Positions 35,731-49,267 are shown, numbered from the stretch's first letter. The stretch is 64,000 bases of DNA from Zeugodacus cucurbitae (GCF_028554725.1 NC_071671.1:18971501-19035500); one strand, 5' to 3'. A program made the numbers and translations. The notes: generated by a model not told the origin, from the sequence alone.

Positions 35731-38700
35731 TTATGCAGTGGACGCTGCGAGTTTATAAAGTTTCTTCTCCTCTTTTTTGCTCCATATGCGCACCATGTTA
35801 AACACCACCGCCAATAGCACCACTGCAACTGCAATGCTGCCAGCCACAAACCATGGATAGAAACCCGGATAGGGATGCGAATTGTAATAATCAATATCCC
35901 AATCGGTTGTTTTTGTAAAATTTTCCGTCTCAGCCATTTCCAAACGTTCGAACTTCTTTTCTTCCCCTGAGTGTAGTGTAATCGCGGTGAGAAGTGTGGA
36001 ATCCGGTGTTTCATAAACTGGTTCGGCGCTTTCAATACGCGTAAATGTAACCTCACCGCGATGGATTTCATTGCGATAACGTTTTATGCCGTAAGCATAG
36101 TAGTCGTAGACATCAGCATTGAATTGTTGATGGTGTTCGGCCCACTGACCGATCACCTCCACCTTGACTGAAGTGCGTGCATCCATGTAACGACCGAAAT
36201 AAGTTTTCTATTGATTGTAAGTAGTACTTAATAAATATATAACAAATACAATGCAGCAAAAATTGCCTTACCGACGTCACATCCACACCGCCAACACCCA
36301 AATCATTTAATTCCAATACAGCTCCAGCATGCTCGAACAATAACGGTAAATTATCCAAATTCTTATTGTATATAGTGCTCACATTAACATGCACCTTCTC
36401 TACATAGCCATATTTCACGCTACCATAAATTTGCTTCGCCTCGCTATTCGGATTTTGTAGTGTGGTGCGATCGAGCAGCGTTTTGTAGCTGGTCGACACA
36501 TTGACCCAGGGCAAATAGGTGATATTGCGCAACTCGTACATGAGTGGCTCAATTTCGACAAGTACATTGATATTGGCATCTTGGCCATACTATAAAAGAT
36601 TGGAAAGATTATAGGAAAGATTGCGTTTGAAGCTTAATTTTTTATGCTTACAAAGTTATCCTCGAAAATCATTACAATGCAGGCAAAGAGGTCAGATGTA
36701 ATATTTGTCACAAGATCGGTGTGGCTGAAGTGACAGAGTTCGGTTTTTGCACGCTCCATATCAGTGGCCTTGCCAATATAACTGAGTTGCTAAATGGGGG
36801 AATAAAGAAGAAAGGATGTTGAAAATATGTGATCTACATAAAATAGTTTCGGCATACACCTAACATAAATTAGTGGCATTTCGAAGAAGCAGTTTTAAAT
36901 CAGTGCTCCTGTCGTAGAAACGGATATTGTCGTTAAGTTTAGCAGTTCTATATAGAGATCGTTGTAGAGTGTATTTCCCTCTCAATGACCTTTCATCTTT
37001 ACCATTAATCTCATTATATAGTCTGAACCAAGTTTCGGATAATCTAATAATTTTTTTGAAAAGCTTGACAGTTCTGTCAAATCCTAACTCCCCCAAATTT
37101 CATATCGAAGCATGTCAAACAGTGCATACTGCCTTCTAAAATTTTCTAAATATTCTAAAATCCAATTGAAAGGATTTAATCAATATATTTTGACGGTCCT
37201 GTCAAATCTAGAAATGTCATTTTGAATCACGTAAATCTATTTATAGATCCGAATTATTCGTTACGATGGCCCTCTCTTATAACAAATCGGGTTTCAAAAC
37301 AATTTATAAGGAACTATACGTTTTACAAAACCTAACCTCAAATATATATCCTACGGATGTACACTATAAAACTAGGATTCAGATTAAATAATAATATTTC
37401 TTGCCGTGAAAAAGTTCAAAATAACAATTTATATTGAATGACCAAATCACATATTCAACAAAATAAATAAATATCAAATGTATTTACTTAAGCTATGAAC
37501 ATATTAATATTCATGAATCATGACGTACGTATGTAAATCTACAAATCGTCATGTGCTTGTCAACATTTAAAATTAATCATATAATAAATAGTGTAAGCAA
37601 TTGCAACGCTCGAGTAGAGATAGATCCTAATTATCATAATCCATTTAAACACGTCTGTCAAAATATGACACAAAGTGTAACAAAAATATTTAAATGTGTT
37701 AATAATAATATATACAAATAAGCTTGCATTTGTTGGCATTTCCCATTGAAAGTGTGAAAATATATAATTTTTTTGTCACATGATCGGTGTGCTGCCCACA
37801 AAGCAGTGGCACACTTTGTCAGTAGTAAAGAACCATTGTGTTGATTTGTCGTAATTTGATTTGCATGCAGTCAATACTTTGTTAATTTCAAAAATTTCTC
37901 ACCTCTTTCGGATTCAATTCTTGTGCGAAATGCTCCAGCACCATATTGTATGGCACCCAAGCAAGCAATGGATTTTTCACACCATTGCAAATGTCCTTGT
38001 GCGAACCGCGACCTCTCAGTTCACCATTGCGTAATTTAAAGTAATAGTAAGTATCCTTATATGATGTGCCATGATCCTTGCACATGGTCTCCGTGAAACT
38101 GTCCTGTAAATTAAAAGTGTATAATTTAATATTATAACGGTATATTTAGTGTCAAAATAGTATAAAACAAGCTTATCTTTCATTAAATTAGTTACATTTT
38201 AAATAATTCTCTGTTTTTCTTTAAAAACTCTTTAAAAAAAATAAATTTTAAATGCTTAAAATATAAACAAACTCAAGAAAATGTAAATAAATAGGAGAAC
38301 CATAAATTATTTACCAACAATCAGCTGTTTATCTACCAAGTATTGAGCTCATATTCGATTGGGAATATCCCACGCCTCTTGTGATAAGGGCATTTCCTCA
38401 TTTAACTCTTGTAGACTATACTAAACATACTTTTAAACGTGTGTTTCTTATCATTATTGCAATGTGAGGCTTTTTAAAGAAAGCACTTAAATCCTATTAA
38501 ATATACAATTGTAAGCCGAAATCAAAATGAATGGCGGCAATTAATTGTGTAGACAAGCAATCTGGCGTAGATAATAATACTTTGTGAATATTTTTTTTAT
38601 TTTTCTTTTATTCAAACACAGTCACAAATATCTGAGACGCACTTCTTTTGGCAAATAGAGAGACCACCACATTCATGCCTCGATTATAGGCTTTCAAATA

Positions 38701-40601
38701 TTCACTTTGTTAAAGAGCGACCGTTCAAAAGCCGCTATAAATATTTTAATTAGATATTCAGTTTGAACAAGGCCAGTAGACCGTTTTTATGGAATATTAT
38801 ACATTTTCAGACTAATTCTACTTTACTGAGCTCAACTACGGTCTTATGTGTTCAATGCCAATGTAATAATGCGCGTACAATTAATGTAATCTTCTCTACA
38901 TAAATTTTTCTCAAGACTTTTATATACAAAGATTTATTAATTTCACTTTTTTGTTTAAAATCATATCACACATTCGAGTTATAAAGTTGAGAAAAGTTAC
39001 TGGAACCGTTCCTTTGTATGTTTTGTCAGAACTCTTAGGAAATAACCCTTCCATAAAAGAAAATAATCCATCACTTTCCTCTCTTCGACATCTAAAAGAT
39101 CTTAAAGTTATTTTGTTATCACTGGGAACTCCAAGAATATAGAAAGTTTATTTAATATACACTTTTTTCATATGGAGTTAAACAGACTTCTACTAGTAAA
39201 TTTTATTGCTGCATTATTTCATAAAAGTTGAGTAAACTAATAATTATTAAAAATTATCTTGTCGACAACTACTAATTTTAAACTTAGTTAGTTTTAAGTA
39301 TATGCAAACTTATTGGTATACATATATTTAAAAATAACTGTAACACACATCGGTCATAAATCTCAAGTCGTGTTTTTATTAACGATAATGTTTAGTTTCG
39401 CAAATTAATTTTATTTGACGTTTTCATTGCTAAGAAAACTTGTTCGCCAGACAAGTGGCGATGATCGCATTTTTCACATTACTTTTGCTTTATTTTTATC
39501 AAATGCATTGTCACACTTTTTGCATGCATGCAACTCCATGCTATTTTAAAATGCACTTGCACAAATTTACGCACGCGTACACATTTCTATGTCATGCATT
39601 TTTACCAAATTTGGTTTTTTCTTGTCAATGAGGCATCTATTTTTGGTTAGTATGAGGTAATTTAGTTGCACTGGAATATTTCGCTGGCAGCTACAAATGT
39701 ACATTGTGGAGTTATTGAATAGAACAGCAGCGCGTTTGACCTTATACTTTTTATAGTAATTCTTTTTTTGCTTGTTTAATTTCTTTATTAGTGGATGCAA
39801 GCAATTTGTTTGACAAATTTTTAAGTCGATATAAATTATAACGCTATTTTTCTTTAATATGAGAGTTGCCAGAAACAAATTGATATACTAATTACTAAAA
39901 ATCGCAACGTATTTAAAAATAAAGTATAATTTGTATTTATATTTAATATTAAATAAAATTTATATTTTACAGACAAATAACGGAACCCGCGTAACCCGTG
40001 AAATCAATTTGAAAGACTACGAGGAAAACGGAATCGGAACTTAAAACTGTGATATTGGTGGGATTGCAACTAAATATTTCCTATCGCGTGCTCCCCTACT
40101 TTGTAACTCTTTAGATAATAGATAATTTGGCAATAAATTAGAATTAACTATATATTTAATATACCATAAAGATAATCATTTTGGTTTTGATAAAGTATTT
40201 ATGTTTAAAATTTTAATATTTTCACTTTTCATTCAAAATATTACACTACACCAAATATTCTTTCAGTATGGCAGCATCACTTTAAAACGGAAATGCATTA
40301 GATAAGTTCAGATAAAAAATTATTTGAATAAAAATCAGCATAAATATACTAACTGCATTTACAAGTGTATCCTTGCGCTTACCTTCTCCTTCGTGGTGAG
40401 CGTTGTGGCCAGCACTTTGCAATTAGGATCGTCATCTATAGGATTTATATGCTTCTCAATGTCTGCCAGCAGCATTGGTTGAGTGCGTATGCAAAATTTG
40501 TCGTTTTCCTCGTAGGCATTAACCGCAGTGCAGCACAACAATAACAAAACACATGCGAAATAACGCGTGTGCAAGGACAATAAGCTACCATTTGAGTGCA
40601 T
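35731..40601 (-). CDS. Type I single-pass membrane protein, five exons, function unknown
   Basis: Exons by hand: 40601-40383, 38103-37903, 36789-36652, 36589-36272, 36207-35731. Every intron lies between codons, and the product is 450 residues. Residues 1-29 are a signal peptide (hydrophobic FACVLLLLCCTAVNA). A luminal or extracellular region of about 380 residues has N-glycosylation sequons NIT, NIT, NVS, NVS and NFT. One membrane span lies near 411-434 (WFVAGSIAVAVVLLAVVF), followed by a short lysine-rich cytoplasmic tail (SKKEEKKLYKLAASTA). I recognise no catalytic motif or named domain. The start has no competing upstream ATG in frame and precedes a clean signal peptide. It could be a receptor, an adhesion-type protein or an endomembrane protein. 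Intron 1 is 2.3 kb and intron 2 is 1.1 kb. Confidence 0.88.
39972..40043 (+). other. Exon-like patch inside intron 1 of the membrane-protein gene
   Basis: On the plus strand, opposite the host gene, an acceptor-like TTTATATTTTACAG (ending 39971) precedes an open stretch ending in TAA. Its last part reads NGTRVTREINLKDYEENGIG plus one residue. Its composition is protein-like and differs from the A+T-rich intron around it, and AATAAA follows near 40130. It looks like the last exon of a nested gene or a relic of one. No upstream partner exon was found and the protein was not recognised. Confidence 0.35.
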
Positions 40602-41504
40602 TGCCTTGCGTTACTGTGACGTGAAGCAAAAAGTTAACTTTATAACAAACGCAGTGGCACACTTTCTTTTTATAAATAAATTTATAAATTATGTGCTTGA
40701 TGTGCAAATGCGTACACTCCTTACACGTCGTCGTTGTTGTTGTGTTAAGAAATGCAAAATGTTAATTTCGCCAATCCGTACTGCTTAAGCATTGGGTGGA
40801 AATTGCACAAAACTCGACCGCGCGTTGGAAGCGCAAAAACTCAACTGAACAATTTGTCAAGCATTCGAATTCAAATCGAATTATCAGCTGCTGAATTAAT
40901 GTGAGCATGTTGTGTACACTACATAAAAAAGCTACAAAAGCATTGACTGTCAGCAAATAAAGCGCGCGAGTCAGCAGCGCTATTACTAAATTGATCATTT
41001 ATCGCAGCACTGCAATTTCGATTTTAGTTATTGGATAGCAAAAGCTTCCACAGAGAAGTGTTGTACGTAAAATCTAAATAAATCTGAGTATTTGTTTAAA
41101 ATTTCTATTTAAAAAAACCTGTCGTTATCTTCTCACGATATTTTTGTTGAGACTAATCGGATTATTGTATTAAATAAATGCAGATAAGATAAATCTAATT
41201 GTATGGATTGTGATTTATATATGGCTAAACTATTTATTGGTCTGCTTAAGTACTTGTGTATGTGTACTTTTGTATAAAAGTTAATGTTTTATAAGATAAG
41301 CATTTGTTTTACTAAAATTAGCAATACATACATATATTCGTTCATTCTTAACTTTTTACACACTTCTTAGGGATGACAGTGCAAAAAATATATATTGCAT
41401 ACATATATGCGCGTAGAAATTGTGTAAGGTTAGAACGCGGTTGATCATTACAAAAAAATTAAATAAATAAAATTAACTAATTTTTGCACACTTCGATTAA
41501 GATT
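40602..41504. other. Intergenic region between two minus-strand genes
   Basis: About 0.9 kb between the start codon of the membrane-protein gene and the polyadenylation signal of the PUS3-type gene. It should contain the promoter and 5' UTR of the membrane-protein gene. No further gene was seen. Confidence 0.5.
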
Positions 41505-41510
41505 TTTATT
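41505..41510 (-). terminator. Candidate polyadenylation signal of the PUS3-type gene
   Basis: AATAAA on the minus strand, about 22 bases after the stop codon at 41532. Very short 3' UTRs of this kind occur in flies. Confidence 0.55.
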
Positions 41511-41531
41511 TAATTTAACATACTATCTATA

Positions 41532-43422
41532 TTACGTTTCAACGACATTTTTCGTTACTATGTTGCTTTCTGTTGCTGAATCGTCGGTAACTATTAGACG
41601 CTGCTTTTTAACGAAATGTTCAATGCGATTCTCCAAACTCTCTGTAAAAATAAAAAATAAATATAAACGATTATTGAAATGTATAAACAGTTAAACAACT
41701 GCATATAATTACGCACCACAACGTTTGCGATTTAATAGCAGTTGATATTGACGTGGACGGACACCGTCTTGCAGCAACCATGCTTGCGCTTGCACTGGTG
41801 GTGAGGTCTTATACTCTTTTTGATGTATGCCTTCTAGTTGATGCAATACATCGCGTATCATGGTGCTTCTGTAACAAAATGAAACTTATGTCGTAAGTAT
41901 CTTCAATAAGAAATACGGAGTTACAAAGGAAACATACTTGATGTTGTACTGCATCCATTCAGCTTGCACATTCTCGATGAGTTTTTGTAGGTGTTCCTCG
42001 CCGTATATCCAAGCAGTTGTATGTTCCTCTGCTTCGTTTGAATTTGTTGTATCACCATTATTTGTAGCATTACTCGTGGGTTGTATGGTGTGCTTGCGGA
42101 ACTCACAGTTAAAGAGATTTAATGGTAAACCGATAGCTGGTGTGTATTGCGGTTTGCTAAAGATGAACATTTTAGATATAAGAGTTTTTGTTTTTAATTT
42201 ATGCTAACCATGGATTTTTCGCTACATCCAGTAATTCACTTATTACTTCCGGCTGCTCTTTGCCTTCACCTATAAGCAGCAAGACCGCCATAATGCAGCG
42301 TATTTGATGCCAAAGAAAGGCATTAGCTCTGATTTCTAACATATACATGGCATAACCTGCAAAAAATAAAGAAAGTAATACTTTTTATTGATTTTAATTA
42401 CATTACATTGATGTCAACAAATTTACCATCAACAGCATCTTTTCCACATTGCTCCACTTCGCATCTCTGTACAGTAGCTTTAAAAACTTGCCTTATATAG
42501 TTTGTCACACCATTATTGACATCCATTTTACAAAAATTTCGAAAGTCTGTATGTCTGGCTAGCAATTCACAACCTTTTTGCATCGCCTCTATACATAAAT
42601 CGCCTTTTGGAAAGTAATAACGATATGTGCGCTCGACACAATCGAAACGTGCACTATACACTGGACTATGCAGCGGCATCCACGCTACTGCTTGTACGTT
42701 GCGTGGCAGCACACGATTCAGCAGCGCACAATAATCAATTTCATTAGCTAATGATGCAGCCAAATGCTGTTGTTCTGGTGGAAATTTACTACGTAAATCT
42801 ATTGATATAACTTGACAGAAGGCGCTTACTTCTTTGTCGGTGCGTCCACAACGATGATAATTAGCAGTTTCACGCGACTCTATCAGGCAGGTGCGTATGA
42901 GCGCTTGAAACAGGTGGTGCTCTATAAACGTTAAAGTAAATGTGTGTGAAATAAATTTAAAATATTGCGTGTTATGATTTTACCTATTGTTGCATTTGAA
43001 TCTTCTTGCGTTGCCAAACCGTGGTAATCCCAACCGAAATAAAGCAATTTCATCAGCACGTGTCGCCTGTGACTCCTATGTACAATAAACAAATTACTTT
43101 TTGTAGAGATATGAAATATTTTTAAAATTTACTTTTTAAAGTCGAATTTACGCTTCTGTGCTTTTGTTAATGGTTGTGTTACAGTTTGTTGCACACTTTC
43201 CTGAGCGGTAGTATTTTCGTTGGCGTCCAGGCTGGCGAGCTCTTCATAAAATTCACTGTCATTTTGTCCCAACTTCTTTTGTAACAGATTTCTTATTTGG
43301 AAGTTATATGCATCCAGTTGTAAAACCTTGGCTATTAGCTCCTCTTTGCTCCATTGTAGTATTTCTTCACGGTTTACACGGCCTTTTCCGCGTTTGTTTA
43401 TTAGTACCTTTTTATCACTCAT
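41532..43422 (-). CDS. PUS3: tRNA pseudouridine(38/39) synthase, PUS3/Deg1 type (TruA family)
   Basis: Exons by hand: 43422-43133, 43075-42984, 42921-42427, 42356-42209, 42156-41938, 41868-41717, 41641-41532. They sum to 502 codons (501 residues plus stop) and all phases fit. The enzyme isomerises uridine to pseudouridine in the tRNA anticodon stem-loop (positions 38/39 in the family). The N-terminal about 95 residues are helical and charged (SKEELIAKVLQLDAYNFQIR), as in eukaryotic PUS3. The TruA core follows: LMKLLYFGWDYHGLATQED, then HRCGRTDKEVSAFCQ with the catalytic Asp156, then YSARFDCVERTYRYYF, FCKMDV, and FLWHQIRCIM (the conserved W-H-Q-I-R block), then LLDVAKNPCKPQY, which marks the PUS3 branch. 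Start: an open frame runs back to a TTG at 43452, but the first ATG is at 43422. It is head to head with fl(2)d. Confidence 0.93.
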
Positions 43423-44549
43423 TGTCCTAGAATTATTTAGTATTGTAAACAATGTGATTGTTTATTGGGCAAATTGACGGTATTTTGACGTTTGTCAAAA
43501 AAAAAAAAAAAAAACAAGAGGGATCTGTGTGAATGCTTTTTAGGGATTGGTGAAATTAAATTTTCTACAACTCGCAATTTGTTTATAAATCCTATTTTAA
43601 TTTGTTCTATTTATTGCATTTTATGGAAATATAGAATTAATCAACGTACATCTATATTTTTATGAAGGGTTCAGTTTTTATGACATACATATATAAATAT
43701 TTAAAAAATATACAAAATATTAAATCACATTCGTAAATAAATAAATGTACGAAATGTTATATTAGATTAATGAGTCTTTATTAATAATTGTAATTAAAAC
43801 ATATTATAAAACATATATAAAACGTAAATTTTCTTTATCAAATACGTGCTTACGAAATACGATATTTGAATATTAATATTTTTCGCCGTTGCAACCTTGC
43901 TACATATTTAAGTGGTTCGCCATTTTTGAAGAAAAATCGTATACGTTTGTCTCTTTTTTGTCCATGAGCACAAGGTGAAAGACGACCATATTGAATTTTC
44001 ATAAACTAAAATTGTGACGCGACGAGATTTCGCTGCGTAGAAAAGTTAATATTTAATGTGGAAAAAGTGAAAATTTCCTTACAAAAATATTGAGAAAATT
44101 GAATTGAATAAACATTTATTACGTTTGTGGTAAAAGTAAGTAGCGGAAAAGTTGTTAAGTGCGCGAAAATTGGAAGTGAAAAATTGTCAGCGGAGCGCTA
44201 GCTGAAAGTTCCCATGCATATATATATTTCACAAAAGTAGAAGAAGAAGAAATAGGCAATTAAAAAGTTATATGAGCATAGAAAAGTAGCACAGAGAAAG
44301 AAAGAAAAAATAAGTGTTCGAGAAGGGAAAGGAGAAGAAGCGCAAAAGCAACTCGTGAAAAAAGCCAAACAAACGCACAAGGCATACGTGCTGCTGCGTG
44401 GCGTGTTAGTTTGTAGAAAGCAATCACGTTGGAGGTGAGGTGTAAAAAACTACTAGCTACTGCTTTAGAGCAAAACGTTAACCAAAGGAAAAAAATTAAA
44501 AACTTATATAAACTAGTTTTGTGGCAAAGCATTTGCCTACTGTACTGTA
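43423..44549. promoter_or_regulatory. Bidirectional promoter region, PUS3 / fl(2)d
   Basis: The 1.1 kb between the two divergent start codons must contain both 5' UTRs and promoters. A run of A (43499-43514) sits close to PUS3. The part next to fl(2)d, from about 44000, is purine-rich and resembles a long 5' UTR. No core promoter element could be assigned with confidence. Confidence 0.5.
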
Positions 44550-47500
44550 ATGAGTGTCGCTGCAATGACTATGGACGATCAAAGACCTTTGATGAACAGT
44601 TACGATAAAATGTCTAAACAATATGAACAAAATTTGCATGGTAATACCGGAGTAGGTGGTGGGGGTGGTGGCAATGGTTTAAGTGCTGGCGGTGCACCAC
44701 CATCTGGACCGGCCTCGCCAACGCCATCCGGTAGCGAAGAGCCTTCGCATCAATATCATCATGCACATCATCATCATTCTCACCATCATCATCATCATCA
44801 TTCGCGACATATGCATCAACAACATGTGGAACATCAGCCACCATCGCCGCCGCCAACTCAGCAACAGCAACAACATGTGCACCACCATAGCCAACATCAT
44901 CAGGCACAACAGCAGCAACAACTTCAACAACAGCAGCAGCAACAGCCAAGCTCTGTCGCTGAGGCCGTTGCTGCTGCCGAACATCGTCAGCGGTTGCTCG
45001 AAGGTATATATTGAATACAAAAAACAAAAACAAATTAATAGTAAAAAAACTAGAGATAATTTGATGAAATAAAAAATAAAAAACAAGTATGAACAAATGT
45101 TATGAGCGTATGCTAAAATACTCGGTGTGTGTTGAAATATGTTTTATTTTGCCAAATATTTTTATATATTTTTACTAGTAAATAATGTACTCTTACTTTG
45201 ATTTATTTTTGAATTGTTAAAATTTTTCTGTACAAAAATGTACATTAAGAAGCTTGTATAGACCAATACTCGATGCAAGTTAGCCAACTGTGACTGCAAA
45301 CCATAAATAATGGAGTAGTTGTGCTTGCGCTAATCTTGTGGTAAGTGCGGATAATACGATGTGTACTAAGTGGAGCGTGTGCAATTATTGCTTAAACTTA
45401 ATTTAGAAACTCAATTAACTAATCGAACAGCGAACACTCTTTTTGACTCTTTCAGAACTTTTTATTCGAGTACGAATCATAGTTTGTAAGCGTGAAATTG
45501 TGAGGTGAAGTAATGTTTAAAAAAATTACAGCGATGATACAAAGAAATATATGTATGCCCTTAACGAACTCTGGTTAATAATCGTGTTTGAAAAAGCCAA
45601 ATAATAACGTAGTGCAAAAAACTGTGAAAAATAATGTAAATAATGAAAAGAAAAATGAACTAAAGTGCATGAAAAAATTAAGTGTCGGTTATTTCTTATA
45701 ATTTGTGTTACAAACACAAATATCTGGACAAAATATCAATGAAAAGAAAGTGTTATATATGAAAAATGCGCTAATAAAAAAGCAATATTAATTATAATTA
45801 TAAATTTATTATGTGTTACAATCGTCATATAATTACAATAGTAGTTTTCTCTACATATTTTCATTATGTATCTTAAGTCTTTATCACAACGCACTATTTT
45901 ATCAATCATAACAACAAATAAGAAGAAAAGATAAAAAATATAAGCGGGCAACATTTATCTATTGTAAACGTCATTTCGCCACATCGTCGTCGGTATTATA
46001 TTGTACGTCGTGTGTTCTGTTTCACGCTGCTGTATATCTCTTCGTCAGTTTTTCAGCTCCTGCCACACCCACGTTGATTCTTTATGCTATATTTTTATCC
46101 TGTTGCATCCAATTTAATAGCCCTTTGGTAAATGTGCTGCGATTTGTGTTTCTATCATTATGGTATAACCGAAAGTAATATAAATAATACGCGAATTCAT
46201 AAAAATATCACAGCGCAATAAATAATTAATAATAAATATATATAACAAATGAAAAACTATAAAAATTTAGTGTAATGATAATGTGTTGCTAATAAGCGTA
46301 TAACAAATTATATTAAAATGAATAAATATTTAAACATGTTTATAAAAACTATATAATAAATATATATATATATTGAGTGGCATGCTCTTGTGGGAAGTGA
46401 GTGTTATATAAAGCAAATGAGTGGCCTAATGTTAGAAAATGTTTCATGGTTATTTAGATCAGAAATATTTTGAATGCAATTTGTAAAATTGTTCATAAAC
46501 TGGCTTTTACAATAATCACAATCTGTTTATTTAAAAATTTCTAATTGTTTTGATAATTTTCTAAGCGTAAAATAAAAAGATATGTAATCATTGAAATAAA
46601 TTGTAATTCTTCATAAACATTGTATATATCATGCGAAGTGTTAAAATCCGGTATTGTCTGAAAATGTCAGAAAAGAGTGTTAGTTGTCGATGCAATTGTG
46701 TTTTTCAAAAATAAAGCTATGTCTGCAATAAAAAGATACGAGTGTATTTCTAAAAAAAATGTGCGCTGTTGGCATTTTCATGGCTGAAATGTAAAATCTG
46801 AAAGCATTTGAGAGAAAAATTGTTTAATACAAATGCTTATATATTTAAATATTTATAACATGGCACACAGAAAATAACTGTTTGTATATAATTCACAGTG
46901 CTGGTTGTGCGCGTAAAAAAAGTTAATTGAAAAAAATATGAAGTTCGTTGCTTGTGTTTGTGTATTGCGAAAAATAATTTAGAAATAAAAAAATCGCATT
47001 ATAGTTTTTCTATATTGTTTTGGTAAAAAAAAATTAATAATAACATTGGCGTTTGCAATTCGCGTCGCAATATACATAACGATACGAACTGGTCTGAATG
47101 GTCTGTTGTCACACGCTTCAACACTGAGCTGACCGTCCTCCAAAACAAAAATATACACACAACAACAACGTAACGTAACGCAACAAAACGCAGCGTCAAC
47201 ACACTCAGAAAACAAAAATGCCAACTCGAAATTCACGAAATGTGCGGCAATGCGCACACAAACGCACGTTGTTGCACCCAGTATTGGTATGATTTCGTAT
47301 TAAGTTCAATTTAGAAACAAAATATATATAATTATTTATTATAACTTGTTCACATAATCTATGTATGTATGTATTTTATGTTATATTTTTAAATGTCTAC
47401 AACATTGTTCATCACATATTATTTAGCTTATATTTAAACATTTACAACAAATATTTGTATATTTTAAATTTTTGCTACGTAAATATATACTTTCTTTTTT

Positions 47501-49267
47501 TACTAAATATGAAATTCTCTTCGTCGTTAATTTAGATGAAATTGAAAATCTCAAGTTGGAACAGACGCGTCTATCGCAGCAATGTGTTGATGCACAGCGG
47601 CGCGAAAAAATACTCATGCGCCGTTTGGCCAACAAAGAGCAAGAATTTCAGGATTATGTGGTATGTTGCAAGCAAAAATGCATGCTTAAAAAATAATAAA
47701 TGTATAATTAAATAATACCATTTATTTATAATAATATGTATATCATATTAAATTTATTACAGAGCCAAATTGCCGAATACAAAGCAGCACAAGCACCCAC
47801 AGCATCGGCATTGCGTGCGGCTTTGCTTGACCCCGCTGTTAATTTGCTATTTGAGAAGCTCAAGAAAGAGCTAAAAGCAACCAAAGCTAAGTTGGAGGAA
47901 ACACAAAATGAGTTGTCCGCTTGGAAATTCACACCGGATTCCAATACTGGCAAACGTTTGATTGCCAAATGTCGTTTATTGTATCAAGTAAGTTTACTTC
48001 TTTTTTTTAACGGAACTTGTAGAATATTTTGTAATTTGTGAAAACTTATCTTTATTAGGAAAATGAAGAACTTGGTAAAATGACTTCCAATGGGCGTTTG
48101 GCAAAACTAGAGACTGAATTGGCTATGCAAAAAAGTTTTTGCGAAGAAGTAAAGAAGTCGCAATCAGGTATGTAAAGCTATTACATTGTGAGGTTATGAA
48201 ATATTATTGATATTTTTAATAAATCTACTTTTAACTTTACTTTTACATCCACAGAGGTCGACGATTTTCTACCCGAATTAGATGAGGATGTTGAGGGCAT
48301 GCAAAGTACAATCTTATTCCTGCAACAAGAACTCAAGACCACCCGCGATCGCATACAAACTTTGGAAAAGGAGAATTATCAATTGAAAACTGGTAGTTTG
48401 GACAGTGAGACTAATATTAAAGTCTCTGATGCAGAAGTTACTGATGCCAATACACCAACACTGCACAGTAGCCACAATGGCGCTGTTGCTGCATGCAATA
48501 TGCCAGTAAATGTTGCCGAAAACTGTGCCATACCCTACAACACTGTCGCCGCAAACATGTCAAACAATGTCAACAACACTTCGCTACCGCCAACGCACAA
48601 TACACTCAACAATGCCAACGATTTGAAGTACACAGCAGCGCGTCCCTTGGAAACCATCGATGAAAATGCTTGTCTACGCAACTATGGTCAACCCAAAGAT
48701 TTCTACAATGGCAATGAAGAACAACAACATGTGCCAATTGCGGCTGTTAAGCCCATATTGGAAGCTGATGCCAACAACACTTTGAATAATCCCTTCAATG
48801 TTGCCTCACCCGCTGTGGCTGGCAGTGGCACCATGTTACGCACGGTTGCTTCGCGCAAACGTAATTACGATTGTAGTGAACTGAATGATAGTCCAGCTGT
48901 TATAACGCCAGCGGCGCCGACGCATGTCACCGCGCCACGCACGTTGCCACCGAAAAAGTCGAAATTACGTCGCACTTCGGTGCAAACGAATGAAATCAAT
49001 GAATATGACGCCGGCAATTGTATTGGCGTTAATAATGCACAACAACAACAAATGTTGGGTGGCATTGCCGCAGTTGATCCGTTAAGTATTGTCGATAATG
49101 CGGTGGTTGGCATGGCGAATGAGGAGCATCCCAGCAGCATGGCAATCGATGAGCCGGCAATGGATGCTGGTGGTAATAACGGTGGTGTTGCGTTGCGTAT
49201 AATGACGCGAAGACGTTCAGTGCGCCAACAACAAAATGGCAATATCGGTGGCGACAGTAATCATTAG
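44550..49267 (+). CDS. fl(2)d: Fl(2)d (WTAP orthologue), m6A writer complex and splicing cofactor
   Basis: Coding exons: 44550-45003, 47536-47660, 47763-47987, 48059-48167, 48255-49267. They give 642 codons (641 residues plus stop) with consistent phases. Residues 1-151 are low complexity: a glycine run, Ser/Pro, then His and Gln runs. Residues about 152-345 are the conserved WTAP coiled coil, with NELSAWKFTPDSNTGKRLIA, CRLLYQENEELG and DEDVEGMQSTILFLQQELK as hallmark blocks. The C-terminal about 290 residues are Asn/Ala-rich and end in a basic RRRSVRQQQ stretch. In flies the protein acts in the nucleus with Virilizer and the Mettl3/Mettl14 m6A enzymes and is needed for female-specific splicing of Sxl and tra. 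Intron 1 is 2.5 kb and separates the His/Gln head from the conserved part; the rest of the gene is compact. A start in intron 1 giving a short form is possible, but I see no clear ATG for it. Confidence 0.97.

Noticed and set aside
43423..43452. Upstream extension of PUS3 to a TTG codon
   Set aside because: The first true ATG is at 43422, which gives a normal eukaryotic PUS3 start.
44614..45096. Long minus-strand frames of 160 and 135 codons
   Set aside because: They are antisense to the His/Gln/Gly repeats of fl(2)d exon 1; the Met/Asp/Val runs reflect repeat codons.
47472..47535. In-frame ATG upstream of fl(2)d exon 2
   Set aside because: The stretch is A/T-rich intron ending in a good acceptor (TTAATTTAG) at 47535, and the phase from exon 1 fits exactly.
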